Shown here piece after piece: positions 16,342 to 24,654 of a DNA stretch of 64,000 nt. The position numbers and the translations under genes were made by a program. The notes under the pieces are model-generated. The model ran no database searches, was not told the DNA's origin, and saw only the letters and a list, made by a program, of their open reading frames with translations. Position 1 is the first letter of the stretch; each line of letters begins with the position of its first letter. This stretch comes from Rhizobium sp. FKL33 (GTDB lineage Bacteria; Pseudomonadota; Alphaproteobacteria; Rhizobiales; Rhizobiaceae). The stretch is from NCBI RefSeq assembly GCF_005222915.1, contig NZ_STFX01000010.1:1-64000 (forward strand), written 5' to 3'.

Positions 16342-17826
16342 TCAGTTGGATTTTCCTCTCAGATAAACGTCCGCCTGCCTTTGCGACAGGTCTTCCCAGA
16401 TCTGATGCGCCCCCTGATCCGGCTCCGTCGCTTCGGCTTGATGCGACATGGCGTTCGTACCGCTCTTGAAGCCGTCGAACCATCCGGCCCCGACAGCCGC
16501 CGAAATGCCGGCGCCCAGCGCCGACGCCTCATCGGAGAGGCTGCGCCGCACCGGAAAGCCGGTGGCGTCCGCCACCATCTTGCGCCAGAGCGGGCTGGCA
16601 GCGCCGCCGCCGATGACATAGATCTCTTCCGCCCCAGGCGCGGCTGCTTGCATCTGTTTCAGCGCCCTGGCGAATTCAAGCGTGATGGCTTCGAGCGAGG
16701 CCCGGTAGAGGTGGCTGATCCGATGGTTCGGCCCGAGGCCGACAAATGAGGCGCGGGCTTCCTCGTCCCAATGCGGGTCCATGCAGCCCATCAGATAGGT
16801 GCAGGCGAGCACGCCGTCTGCACCGACGGGAATGGACATGGCCTCATGTTCAAGCCGCTGGAAAATGGCGGGATCACTGCGGCCGCCGGCGAAGTTGTCG
16901 ATGAGCCAGTTGACGAAAAAAGCGCCTGCCCGCTGGACGGCTTCGAGCAAAAAGCCTTCCCCTGTCGGCGAAATCAGCGTGCGCCAGTAGGAACTAACCG
17001 CCGGCGTCGGCGACCAAACCCCGCCCACGACTGCGGTGCCCAGATTGAGGTAGACGGTGCGCGGGTCGATGGCGCTGACGCCGAGACCGGCGCAGTGGCC
17101 GTCGCCGCCGGCTGCAAAAACGGGAACGCCCACAGGCAGCCCTGTCGTCGCCGCAGCCTCCGGCGTCACTCGACCCAGCATGGCCCCCGGAGGATGCGTA
17201 ACGGGCAGTTTTTCCAATCCGATGCCGAGGTGATCGAGCAGCGGCTTCGACCATTCCTTGGCCTCGATGTCGAAGATGCCGAACGGATCGGCGCTGGTCC
17301 ATGTCGCCGCGGGTTCTCCGGTCAGGTTCATGACCAGGAAATCGTGAACCGAGAGGATATGACGGGTCCGGTCGAGGAGGTCCGGCTGATGGGCGCGATA
17401 GTGTCGCAGCCGAAAGACGCAAGGTATGACATCCACGGGTTTGCCCGAAATGCGATGCAGGCGCTCGCGACCGATTTCGTCCGACAGGATATCCGTCATG
17501 TCGCGGGCGCGGCGGTCGAGCCATACGGTCGCAGGGGCGAGCGGCCGCCGGTCATTGTCGAGCAGCACCATGGTCTCGCGCTGGTTGGAGATGGCGATGC
17601 CGTCGATGCGGTTCGGATCGATCCCGGCGACGCATTTGCGCAGCGCCGTCTGGGCCGCCGACCACCATTCATCCGCGTCCTGCTCGGCCCGGTATGGATC
17701 GGGCGTCAGCAGGGTGTGGGCGGCGCGGCCCTCGCTGCGCGGTTCGCCCGTTTGCGTCCAGGCGATCGCCTTGACCGACTGGGTCGATGAATCCATGCCG
17801 ATGACATAACGTTCGTTCGGATGCAT
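16342..17826 (-). CDS. FGGY-family carbohydrate/polyol kinase
   Basis: 494 residues, the usual FGGY length. The N-terminal ATPase motif is YVIGMDSSTQSVKAIAWTQ, with DGIAISNQRETMVLLD and WLDRRARDM typical of xylulokinase and erythritol-kinase relatives. The catalytic Asp lies in FAAGGDGHCAGLG, and the C-terminal domain has YVIGGGAASPLWRKMVADAT. It should phosphorylate the imported polyol or ketose with ATP. The gene follows the SorC regulator on the minus strand (55 bases apart) and faces away from the rest of the catabolic genes. Strong GGAGGAG ribosome site. The exact substrate is unresolved. Confidence 0.9.
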   Translation of the reverse strand: MHPNERYVIGMDSSTQSVKAIAWTQTGEPRSEGRAAHTLLTPDPYRAEQDADEWWSAAQTALRKCVAGIDPNRIDGIAISNQRETMVLLDNDRRPLAPATVWLDRRARDMTDILSDEIGRERLHRISGKPVDVIPCVFRLRHYRAHQPDLLDRTRHILSVHDFLVMNLTGEPAATWTSADPFGIFDIEAKEWSKPLLDHLGIGLEKLPVTHPPGAMLGRVTPEAAATTGLPVGVPVFAAGGDGHCAGLGVSAIDPRTVYLNLGTAVVGGVWSPTPAVSSYWRTLISPTGEGFLLEAVQRAGAFFVNWLIDNFAGGRSDPAIFQRLEHEAMSIPVGADGVLACTYLMGCMDPHWDEEARASFVGLGPNHRISHLYRASLEAITLEFARALKQMQAAAPGAEEIYVIGGGAASPLWRKMVADATGFPVRRSLSDEASALGAGISAAVGAGWFDGFKSGTNAMSHQAEATEPDQGAHQIWEDLSQRQADVYLRGKSN

Positions 17827-17881
17827 GCGGCTCCTCCTTCCGCTAGACTTCCGTATGGCGACGCCGCGGCAACCGCGGCCA

Positions 17882-18838
17882 TCATTGTTGGAGCAGGGCT
17901 TCTCCCGTGGCCATGTCCGTGACGAGATGGGTGGCGTACCCGCCTCGCAAGGTGGCGAGAATGGCGTCTATCTTGCCTGCGCCGCCGGCGACGCAGATGC
18001 GGTTCGGCGTCTGCTTCAATTCTTCGAGCGCGATGCCGACCATGCGCGCGTCATGCTGCCCGCCGACGCCGCCTCCCGCGGCGTTGATGAAGCGGCCGAT
18101 GATGACGGCGACCGCGCCATTGCGGACATAGTCGTCGATTTCTTGCTGGCTGGCGATGCCGGAGATGCGCACCGTGCTCTTCGCGCCGACATCGCCGACG
18201 CCGAACAGGATGCGGTTGGTCGAATGGATCAGGTCGAACTGCTTTTTCAAGACCGGCTCTTCGAGCAGCATGTCGCGCAATTCCGGGGTCGACAGCACCG
18301 CCGGGGCGAGCAGGTTGACGCAGCGCGCTCGAATGCGGCTCGATAACAGCGACGTGCACAATTCAGGCGAAAAATCCGGTTCGCCTGTCGAACTGCCAGA
18401 CACCTGCACCACGGTGAGATCATTGACGGGGTCGGGCAGGGTGATCTGGTTGGCGACCGACAAGACGGTTCTTCCCCAGGCGACGCCGATGACGTCTCCC
18501 TGCTTGATCTGGTCGGCCAGCACGCGTGCGCCCGCATCGCCGAGGCGGCGCACGAGATCCCGATCTTCCCCGGTGGGAATGACCAGCGCGCCGTCGAGCC
18601 CGAAGCGATCCATCAGCCGACGGGCGATTTCGGTGCGTCCGCTCGCCTGCGTGTTCAGGCGAATCGAGACGATGCCGCGTTCCCGCGCCTCCTGCAGATA
18701 GTTCACGATCGTCGCCCTGGACACGTTGAGCGCCTTGGCGATTTCGCTCTGGGTCATTTCATCTGCGTAATAGAGCCACGCCGCCCAGGTGACAGCGTCC
18801 TCGAATTCGGTCGGCTTCTCGGCCACGCCTTCCAGCAT
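17882..18838 (-). CDS. SorC/DeoR-type sugar-responsive transcriptional regulator
   Basis: 318 residues. The helix-turn-helix is AWLYYADEMTQSEIAKALNV followed by SRATIVNYLQEARERGIVSI. The remainder is the SorC sugar-binding domain, with GVAWGRTVLSVANQI, VVQVSGSSTGEPDF and a C-terminal FINAAGGGVG and CVAGGAGKIDAI, which bind phosphorylated sugars in this family (as in EryD of Brucella, similar length). It is divergent from the AraM-like gene across a 126-base region rich in TGTCA/TGACA repeats, and the kinase follows it. It most likely represses the locus until a sugar-phosphate intermediate appears. Confidence 0.92.
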   Translation of the reverse strand: MLEGVAEKPTEFEDAVTWAAWLYYADEMTQSEIAKALNVSRATIVNYLQEARERGIVSIRLNTQASGRTEIARRLMDRFGLDGALVIPTGEDRDLVRRLGDAGARVLADQIKQGDVIGVAWGRTVLSVANQITLPDPVNDLTVVQVSGSSTGEPDFSPELCTSLLSSRIRARCVNLLAPAVLSTPELRDMLLEEPVLKKQFDLIHSTNRILFGVGDVGAKSTVRISGIASQQEIDDYVRNGAVAVIIGRFINAAGGGVGGQHDARMVGIALEELKQTPNRICVAGGAGKIDAILATLRGGYATHLVTDMATGEALLQQ

Positions 18839-18884
18839 GTGTTTCCTCTAGCAGTCTTTTCATCGCCATCTGACGGCATTGGAA

Positions 18885-18945
18885 GACAAATGTCAATGTC
18901 GCCTGTCATGTGTGTTGACAAGTGTCACAAACTGGTGTCACTTGT
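18885..18945. promoter_or_regulatory. Probable SorC operator array between divergent catabolic genes
   Basis: Three related inverted repeats are present: GACAAATGTC (18885-18894), TGACAAGTGTCA (18916-18927) and the half-symmetric GGTGTCACTTGT (18934-18945). The middle one overlaps a perfect TTGACA (18915-18920) that could be a -35 box. The position between the SorC gene and the AraM-like gene makes these likely regulator-binding sites. Confidence 0.6.
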
Positions 18946-18964
18946 ATTCAAGCAAAAAAATTGG

Positions 18965-20329
18965 ATGACGGGAATGGAAACGCTGAGGAACCGGGGCGCT
19001 GCCGAGGGCGCGCCCATGGGCGGCTGGACCGCGCTTATCGATGACATCGTGGCAGGGGAATGGACCAATCCCGAAACGGGCGAACGTCCGTCCGTGCCAT
19101 ATGACTCGATCGTCATCGCCGAAAGTCTCGCTGGCCGCGAAGCGGACCTGGTGGAGAGCCTCGACCTCGGGTCGTCCTTCACCGTCGTGGCCGATCATGC
19201 GACATGGGAGGCGATGGGCGCGCGGGTCGCCAAGGCGCTTCAACGCCTGGGTCCCGTCAAGACGGTGCTGCTCGACCATCCGCACGCGGATATGGCGACA
19301 GTCGCGGACCTGACGGAACGGCTCAAGGGAGCCGAGGGGCTGGTGGCTGTCGGCTCCGGCACCATCAATGATCTGGTGAAATACGTGACCGGTCTCGATG
19401 GCCGCCGCTATTGCGTGTTCGGCACGGCCGCGTCGATGAATGGCTATACGTCCACCACCGCCTCCATCACGCTGGACAGCGGTCTGAAGGTTTCCTTGCC
19501 GTCGCATGCGCCGGCGGGCTTCTTTGTCGATCTCTCGGTGGCGGCGGCGGCGCCGACTTATCTGTCCGCCGCAGGATTTGCCGATTGCATCTGCCGGTCG
19601 GTCGCGCAGGTCGATTGGTGGATGTCGCACCGCCTTTTGGGCTCCGTCTACGCCAATTCGCCCTATCTCATTCAGGCCCGGGACGAGATCGAACTCAATC
19701 GCCGCGCCGCCGGGATCGGCCAGGGCGATGTCGAGGCGAATGGCTATCTCTATCGCGTGCTGACGCTGTGCGGCCTCGGCGTCTCCTTCACGGGCATGTC
19801 CAATCACGGCTCGATGGGCGAGCACCAGATTTCGCATTATATCGATTGCTTCGCCGGCGAACGGCATCCTGGGACATTGCATGGACAGCAGGTTGGCGTC
19901 GCGTCCCTGACCATGGCGCGCATCCAGCGCCACTTTCTCGACAGCGCCGCGCCGCCCAGGATCGGGCCGACGCGGATCGATCGCGACGACATGATCAGGC
20001 GCATGGGCGCGGATGTGGCGGATCAATGCCTGACTGATATCGCGCCCAAGATCTACGACCAACGCGCAGCGGACGAGATCAATGAACGTCTGGCCGACCT
20101 CTGGCCGACGCTGCGCCGCGAACTCCAGGATTTCGTCATTCCCGTCGACGCCATGACGCGCCTGCTGAAGGATGCGGGCGGTCCGACGACGGCGGCCGAG
20201 CTCGGCGTTCCCGTCGACTTCTATCGCGAAGCGGTGATCCATTGCCGGGAAATGCGCAATCGCTATTCGTTCCTCGACATCGCCGCCGACAGCGGCGTGC
20301 TCGAAGACCTCGCCGCGGCGGAGGTCTGA
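18965..20329 (+). CDS. Glycerol-1-phosphate dehydrogenase-like iron-type ADH (AraM/EgsA family)
   Basis: 454 residues. Nucleotide binding GSGTINDLVKYVTGLDGRRY is followed by VFGTAASMNGYTSTTAS. Metal-ligand candidates are Asp in GFADCICRSVAQ, His in SNHGSMGEHQISHY and His in GTLHGQQVG, as in EgsA/AraM where Ni or Zn is bound. The family oxidises or forms sn-glycerol-1-phosphate and DHAP; here a related polyol phosphate could be the substrate. The start at 18965 was chosen since upstream codons are promoter DNA; ATG at 18974 is an alternative. It is first in a plus-strand run that continues with HAD phosphatase and GlpD genes. Confidence 0.85.
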   Translation: MTGMETLRNRGAAEGAPMGGWTALIDDIVAGEWTNPETGERPSVPYDSIVIAESLAGREADLVESLDLGSSFTVVADHATWEAMGARVAKALQRLGPVKTVLLDHPHADMATVADLTERLKGAEGLVAVGSGTINDLVKYVTGLDGRRYCVFGTAASMNGYTSTTASITLDSGLKVSLPSHAPAGFFVDLSVAAAAPTYLSAAGFADCICRSVAQVDWWMSHRLLGSVYANSPYLIQARDEIELNRRAAGIGQGDVEANGYLYRVLTLCGLGVSFTGMSNHGSMGEHQISHYIDCFAGERHPGTLHGQQVGVASLTMARIQRHFLDSAAPPRIGPTRIDRDDMIRRMGADVADQCLTDIAPKIYDQRAADEINERLADLWPTLRRELQDFVIPVDAMTRLLKDAGGPTTAAELGVPVDFYREAVIHCREMRNRYSFLDIAADSGVLEDLAAAEV

Positions 20330-20332
20330 GCC

Positions 20333-21145
20333 ATGCGCGCGGTCGCCGATATGCCCATCGAGACGGCCAGAAGCGTGACGACGCTGTTCGCCGATATCGA
20401 CGACACCTTGACGACAGACGGACGGCTGCCCGCCGCCGCCTATGCGGCGCTGGAAGCTCTGTCGGAAGCGGGCGTCTCCGTGGCGCCGATCACCGGCCGG
20501 CCGGCGGGCTGGTGCGACATGATCGCCAGAATGTGGCCCGTCGCGGGCGTAGTGGGCGAAAACGGCGCTTTTTATTTTTCCTATCATGCGAGCGACCGCC
20601 GCATGCGCCGTGTTTTCGCCACGCCCGACCAGCAGCGGGCAGAAAATCGCCAGCGGCTGGAGCGGGTGCGCGCCCGGATTCTCGCCGAGGTGCCAGGCGC
20701 GGCAATCTCGGCAGATCAGCACTACCGCGAAGCCGATCTCGCCATCGATTTCTGCGAGGACGTGCCGCCGCTCGGCGCCGGCGAAGTGGACCGCATCAAG
20801 CGCATTTTCGAGGAAGAGGGCGCCGTCGCCAAAGTGTCTTCGATCCATGTCAACGGCTGGTTCGGCTCCTATGACAAGCTGACCATGACCCGGCGTTTCG
20901 CCATCGATGTGCTGGGCCTCGATATCGACGGCGCCAAGGACAGGATCGTCTTCGTCGGCGACAGCCCCAACGACGCGCCGATGTTCTCCTTCTTCCCGAA
21001 CGCCTGCGGCGTCGCCAATGTGCTGAAATTCCTGGGGCGGATCGATGCCGAGCCGGCCTATGTAGCCAGCGCCGAGGGCGGGCAGGGCTTCGTCGAAGTC
21101 GCCGAACGGATTCTCGCTGCGCGGTCGGGGAGGGCGGCGGCATGA
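20333..21145 (+). CDS. HAD-family (type IIB) sugar-phosphate phosphatase
   Basis: 270 residues. Motif I is FADIDDTLT (nucleophile and acid Asp), motif II ITGRPAGW, motif III uses Lys in YDKLTMTRRF, and motif IV is VFVGDSPNDAPMF. A central alpha/beta cap is present, as in the Cof/SPP group. It would remove phosphate from a sugar or polyol phosphate, possibly relieving accumulation of toxic intermediates. It starts three bases after the AraM-like stop and overlaps the GlpD start by four bases, so it is part of the same operon. Confidence 0.85.
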   Translation: MRAVADMPIETARSVTTLFADIDDTLTTDGRLPAAAYAALEALSEAGVSVAPITGRPAGWCDMIARMWPVAGVVGENGAFYFSYHASDRRMRRVFATPDQQRAENRQRLERVRARILAEVPGAAISADQHYREADLAIDFCEDVPPLGAGEVDRIKRIFEEEGAVAKVSSIHVNGWFGSYDKLTMTRRFAIDVLGLDIDGAKDRIVFVGDSPNDAPMFSFFPNACGVANVLKFLGRIDAEPAYVASAEGGQGFVEVAERILAARSGRAAA

Positions 21146-22683
21146 CGGCTCCTCTCTACGACATCGCGATCATCGGCGGCGGCATCAACGGCGCGGGCAT
21201 CGCCCGTGACGCGGCGGGCCGTGGCCTCAAAGTGTTTCTTTGCGAGAAGTCCGATCTCGGCTCGGCCACCTCTTCGGCCTCGACCAAGCTCATTCATGGC
21301 GGCCTGCGTTATCTCGAACATTACGAGTTCCGTCTGGTGCGGCATGCGCTGGCCGAGCGTGAAGTGCTCTGGAGCATTGCCCCGCATATCATTTGGCCGC
21401 TGCGCTTCGTGCTGCCGCATCGCAAGGGGCTTCGTCCTGCATGGCTCTTGAGGCTGGGTCTCTTTCTCTACGACCATATCGGCGGCCGGAAGAAGCTGCC
21501 GGGGACGAAGACGTTGCGCCTGAACCGCCATGAAGCGGGCGCGCCGTTGCGGGATGTCTCGTCGATTGGCTTCGAATATTCCGATTGCTGGGTGCAGGAC
21601 AACCGGCTCGTCGTTTTAAACGCCCGTGACGCCGAGCATCGCGGCGCTGTGATCCGCACCCGGACACGCTGCACCCGCGCCTTCCGCGATAACGACATCT
21701 GGAAGCTTTCGCTGGAAAATCTCCGCGACGGAACTGTGGAAACCATCAGGGCGAAAGCAGTCGTGAATGCCGCCGGCCCCTGGGTCGATCGGGTGCTGGC
21801 AACCGCGATCGGCCGCAATGCGCCGGGCTCCGTGCGTCTGGTTCAGGGCTCCCACATCGTCGTGCCCCGGCTCTATGACCACGACCGATGCTACATTTTC
21901 CAGAATCCGGACGGGCGCATCATTTTCGCCATCCCCTATGAGGACGACTTCACGCTGATCGGCACCACCGATGTCGATTTCACCGGCGATCCCTCGGCGG
22001 TGACCATCACGCAGAAGGAAATCGATTATCTCTGCACGGCAGCCTCGTCCTATTTCAACCGCACGGTCACTCCCGGCGATGTTGTCTGGACCTATTCCGG
22101 CGTCCGCCCGCTCTATGACGACGGCAAGGCCAACGCCCAGGAGACGACGCGGGACTATGTTCTGACGCTGGATGCCCAGGCGAGTCAACCGCCGCTCCTC
22201 AACATTTTCGGCGGCAAGATCACCACCTACCGCTGCCTGGCGGAAGACGCCTTGGCGCGGCTTGCGGAGACGTTTCCGGAATGGAGCCGCGGTCACGGCT
22301 GGACGCGCCGACAGGCATTGCCGGGCGGCGATTTTCCCGCCGGCGAAGCCGGTCGCCTCGCTGTCGATCTCCAGCGCGACTACCCGTTCCTGGCCGAGAA
22401 GGCGGCGCGACGGCTCGTCCGTCATTACGGCACGGAGGCGCGTCTCATTCTCGGCGGCGCCCGCGCGGCGTCCGACCTCGGAAAAATGTTCGGTCCAGAA
22501 CTGACCGAGGCCGAATGCCGCTTTTTGATGGAGCGGGAATATGCCCGGGACGCTGAAGACATCGCTTTTCGCCGAACCAAGGCCGGCATCCGCATGAGCC
22601 GCGAGGAGCTTGCGGCGCTTGGGGAATGGATGGCGGACGCAGAGATCGGACTGCCGGCGCGAAAAGGCGTCGCCAATGGCTGA
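21142..22683 (+). CDS. glpD: FAD-dependent glycerol-3-phosphate dehydrogenase
   Basis: 513 residues, full length. The FAD site is DIAIIGGGINGAGIARDAAG, followed by the family signature SSASTKLIHGGLRYLEHYEF. Substrate-binding segments IFFAIPYEDDFTLIGTTD-like (here IIFAIPYEDDFTLIGTTDVD), YSGVRPLYDD and FGGKITTYR are intact, and the C-terminal domain is present. The enzyme oxidises sn-glycerol-3-phosphate or a similar polyol phosphate such as erythritol phosphate (EryB is a homologue) and passes electrons to quinone at the inner membrane. Four-base overlap with the HAD gene. Whether the substrate is glycerol phosphate itself is not provable here. Confidence 0.9.
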   Translation: MTAPLYDIAIIGGGINGAGIARDAAGRGLKVFLCEKSDLGSATSSASTKLIHGGLRYLEHYEFRLVRHALAEREVLWSIAPHIIWPLRFVLPHRKGLRPAWLLRLGLFLYDHIGGRKKLPGTKTLRLNRHEAGAPLRDVSSIGFEYSDCWVQDNRLVVLNARDAEHRGAVIRTRTRCTRAFRDNDIWKLSLENLRDGTVETIRAKAVVNAAGPWVDRVLATAIGRNAPGSVRLVQGSHIVVPRLYDHDRCYIFQNPDGRIIFAIPYEDDFTLIGTTDVDFTGDPSAVTITQKEIDYLCTAASSYFNRTVTPGDVVWTYSGVRPLYDDGKANAQETTRDYVLTLDAQASQPPLLNIFGGKITTYRCLAEDALARLAETFPEWSRGHGWTRRQALPGGDFPAGEAGRLAVDLQRDYPFLAEKAARRLVRHYGTEARLILGGARAASDLGKMFGPELTEAECRFLMEREYARDAEDIAFRRTKAGIRMSREELAALGEWMADAEIGLPARKGVANG

Positions 22684-22806
22684 GGCTGCGTCGCCATAGA
22701 GGGCGCGCGCGCATGACCGGCGGAAGAGGAGCCGCCGGCGTTTGAAAGGATGGGACGCGGCCCGTTTCCGCGTCCGGTCGGCATTCGCTCTTGGGAGGAG
22801 TACGGA

Positions 22807-23694
22807 ATGTCCGTATTGCAGGTGAAACGCATCGCGATCTCGGATTCGCCATGGCCTTGGCTGGCGCCGCTCGTCGCGTTGCTCGTGGTCTTCACGATCT
22901 ATCCGCTCATCTACAATATCTGGCTGAGCTTTCACGAGTTTCTGCCGCGCAAGCGAACGCTCGCTTTTGTCGGCTTCGACAACTGGATCCAGCTGTGGAA
23001 CGACACGCGGTTCTGGGGCGCGCTCGCCGTCACCTTTATCTACTTCTTCATCGCGCTGATCTTCGAACTCGTATTGGGCATGGCTATCGCGCTTCTGCTC
23101 GACGCCGAACTGCCGGGCTTCGGCGCGCTTCGGGCCGTCTTGTCTATGACGCTCGTCATCCCGCCCGCCATCGCCGGCATGATGTTTTTGCTGATGGAAG
23201 ATCCGCAATTCGGCGCGATCACCTATTTCCTCAATCAACTCGGCCTGCTCGACAAGACCACGCCCATTCTGGCGACCTCGTCGCTGGCGCTGACCGGCGT
23301 GCTGGTCGCGGAAATCTGGCAATGGACGCCGTTCATGGTGCTGATCTTCATGGCCGGCCTGCGCTCGCTGCCCGCCGAGCCCTATGAGGCCGCGATGATC
23401 GACGGCGCTTCCGCCGTGCAGATGTTCCGCCGCCTGACGCTGCCGATGATGAGCCGCGTCATCGCCGTCGCCATTCTGCTGCGCGGCATCGATCTGTTCC
23501 GCGTCTTCGACTATGTCTTCGTCATGACCTCGGGCGGTCCCGGCACCGCCACCTATACGGTCAGCCTGTATGCCTGGCAGCAGACCTTCAGCAATCTCAA
23601 ATGGGGTTATGGCGCGACCCTCAGCCTGGTCAGCCTGCTGATCGTCATGGTCATGGCCAATCTGTTCATCAAGATCTTCAAGGTGAGGTGGTGA
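22807..23694 (+). CDS. Carbohydrate (CUT1-type) ABC transporter permease 1
   Basis: 295 residues, six membrane segments (first WPWLAPLVALLVVFTIYPLI). The coupling-loop motif EPYEAAMIDGASAVQMFRRL is the EAA signature of MalF/UgpA-type permeases. Ribosome site GGGAGGAG before the ATG at 22807; the 123 bases after GlpD could carry a weak promoter. It pairs with the next gene, whose GTG/ATG region overlaps its stop. Confidence 0.92.
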   Translation: MSVLQVKRIAISDSPWPWLAPLVALLVVFTIYPLIYNIWLSFHEFLPRKRTLAFVGFDNWIQLWNDTRFWGALAVTFIYFFIALIFELVLGMAIALLLDAELPGFGALRAVLSMTLVIPPAIAGMMFLLMEDPQFGAITYFLNQLGLLDKTTPILATSSLALTGVLVAEIWQWTPFMVLIFMAGLRSLPAEPYEAAMIDGASAVQMFRRLTLPMMSRVIAVAILLRGIDLFRVFDYVFVMTSGGPGTATYTVSLYAWQQTFSNLKWGYGATLSLVSLLIVMVMANLFIKIFKVRW

Positions 23695-23696
23695 CC

Positions 23697-24578
23697 ATGC
23701 GCCAGAGCAGAACCGCAAGCGCCGTCCGCACCATCGCCGGCTGGTTCGTTGTCGCGATCTTCTTTTTCCCGATTTTCTTCTGGACATCGGTCGCTTTTCG
23801 CGACGCCCGGGACATTTTCAGCTGGCCGCCGAAATTCATTGATTTCGACCCGACCGTGCGCAATTTCGAGAAGGTCTTCGGCATTTCGCTTGGTTTCGGC
23901 TACGGCACCCAGGAGACCGTCGATCCCGGCGGCGGCAACTTCTACATGGCCCCCCGTCTTCTCGATTCCATCATCGTGGCGACATTCTCGACGATTCTGG
24001 CCATCGTGGTCGCCACGCTCGCCGCCTATTGCCTGTCGCGCATGCATTTCCGCGGCCGCCACGAATTCGTCAACTGGGTTCTGTCGACGCGCATGATGCC
24101 GCCGGTGGCGGTGGCGATCCCGATGTTCTTCATCTTCAAGCAGTTCAGCCTGCTCGACACCTATCTCGGGCTGATCCTGGTGCATGGGCTGATGAACCTG
24201 CCGCTCGCCGTGCTGCTGATGAAGAGCTTTTTCGACGATATCCCGGCGGAAATCGACGAAAGCGCGCTGCTCGACGGCGCGTCGCGCTGGACCATCTTCC
24301 GCCGCATCGTTTTGCCGATGGCAAAGGGGGGCATCGCCGCCTCCGCCGTGCTCTGCTTCATCTTCAGCTGGACGGAATTCCTGTTCGTCCTGACCCTGAC
24401 GCAGACCGGCATCAAAACCGTTCCCGTCGTGTCTTCGACCTTTGTGACGTCGATCGGCACGGCATGGGGCAACATGGCCGCCTTGGGAGCGGCGGCCATC
24501 GTGCCAGCCTTCATCGTCATCCTGCTGGTTCAGCGCCACCTCGTGCGCGGCCTGACCATGGGATCGCTGAAGCAATGA
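23697..24578 (+). CDS. Carbohydrate (CUT1-type) ABC transporter permease 2
   Basis: 293 residues, MalG/UgpE type. First helix TIAGWFVVAIFFFPIFFW, a long periplasmic loop, then the permease core with EIDESALLDGASRWTIFRRI as EAA motif and a C-terminal QRHLVRGLTMGSLKQ, the typical GxxxGAVKG-like tail of this family. ATG at 23697 is two bases past the permease 1 stop; an in-frame GTG at 23691 is possible. Works with permease 1 to form the channel. Confidence 0.92.
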   Translation: MRQSRTASAVRTIAGWFVVAIFFFPIFFWTSVAFRDARDIFSWPPKFIDFDPTVRNFEKVFGISLGFGYGTQETVDPGGGNFYMAPRLLDSIIVATFSTILAIVVATLAAYCLSRMHFRGRHEFVNWVLSTRMMPPVAVAIPMFFIFKQFSLLDTYLGLILVHGLMNLPLAVLLMKSFFDDIPAEIDESALLDGASRWTIFRRIVLPMAKGGIAASAVLCFIFSWTEFLFVLTLTQTGIKTVPVVSSTFVTSIGTAWGNMAALGAAAIVPAFIVILLVQRHLVRGLTMGSLKQ

Positions 24579-24654
24579 ACCGGCGCCCTGGAGGGGCCAG
24601 CCGAAACATCAATCCGGCCGACGCTTTCGTCGTTCGATAGAGGAGGAGAAGAGC

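Noticed and set aside
16342-22683. Assignment of the kinase, SorC and GlpD genes as eryA, eryD and eryB
   Set aside because: Families match, but the erythritol isomerase/epimerase genes are missing and AraM, HAD and aldolase genes are extra, so the specific symbols are not justified.
21616-23787. A 723-codon open frame antisense to glpD and the first permease
   Set aside because: GC-rich third positions leave long open antisense frames here. The text has no domain and is rich in R, A, D, Q, while the plus strand has unmistakable GlpD and permease motifs.
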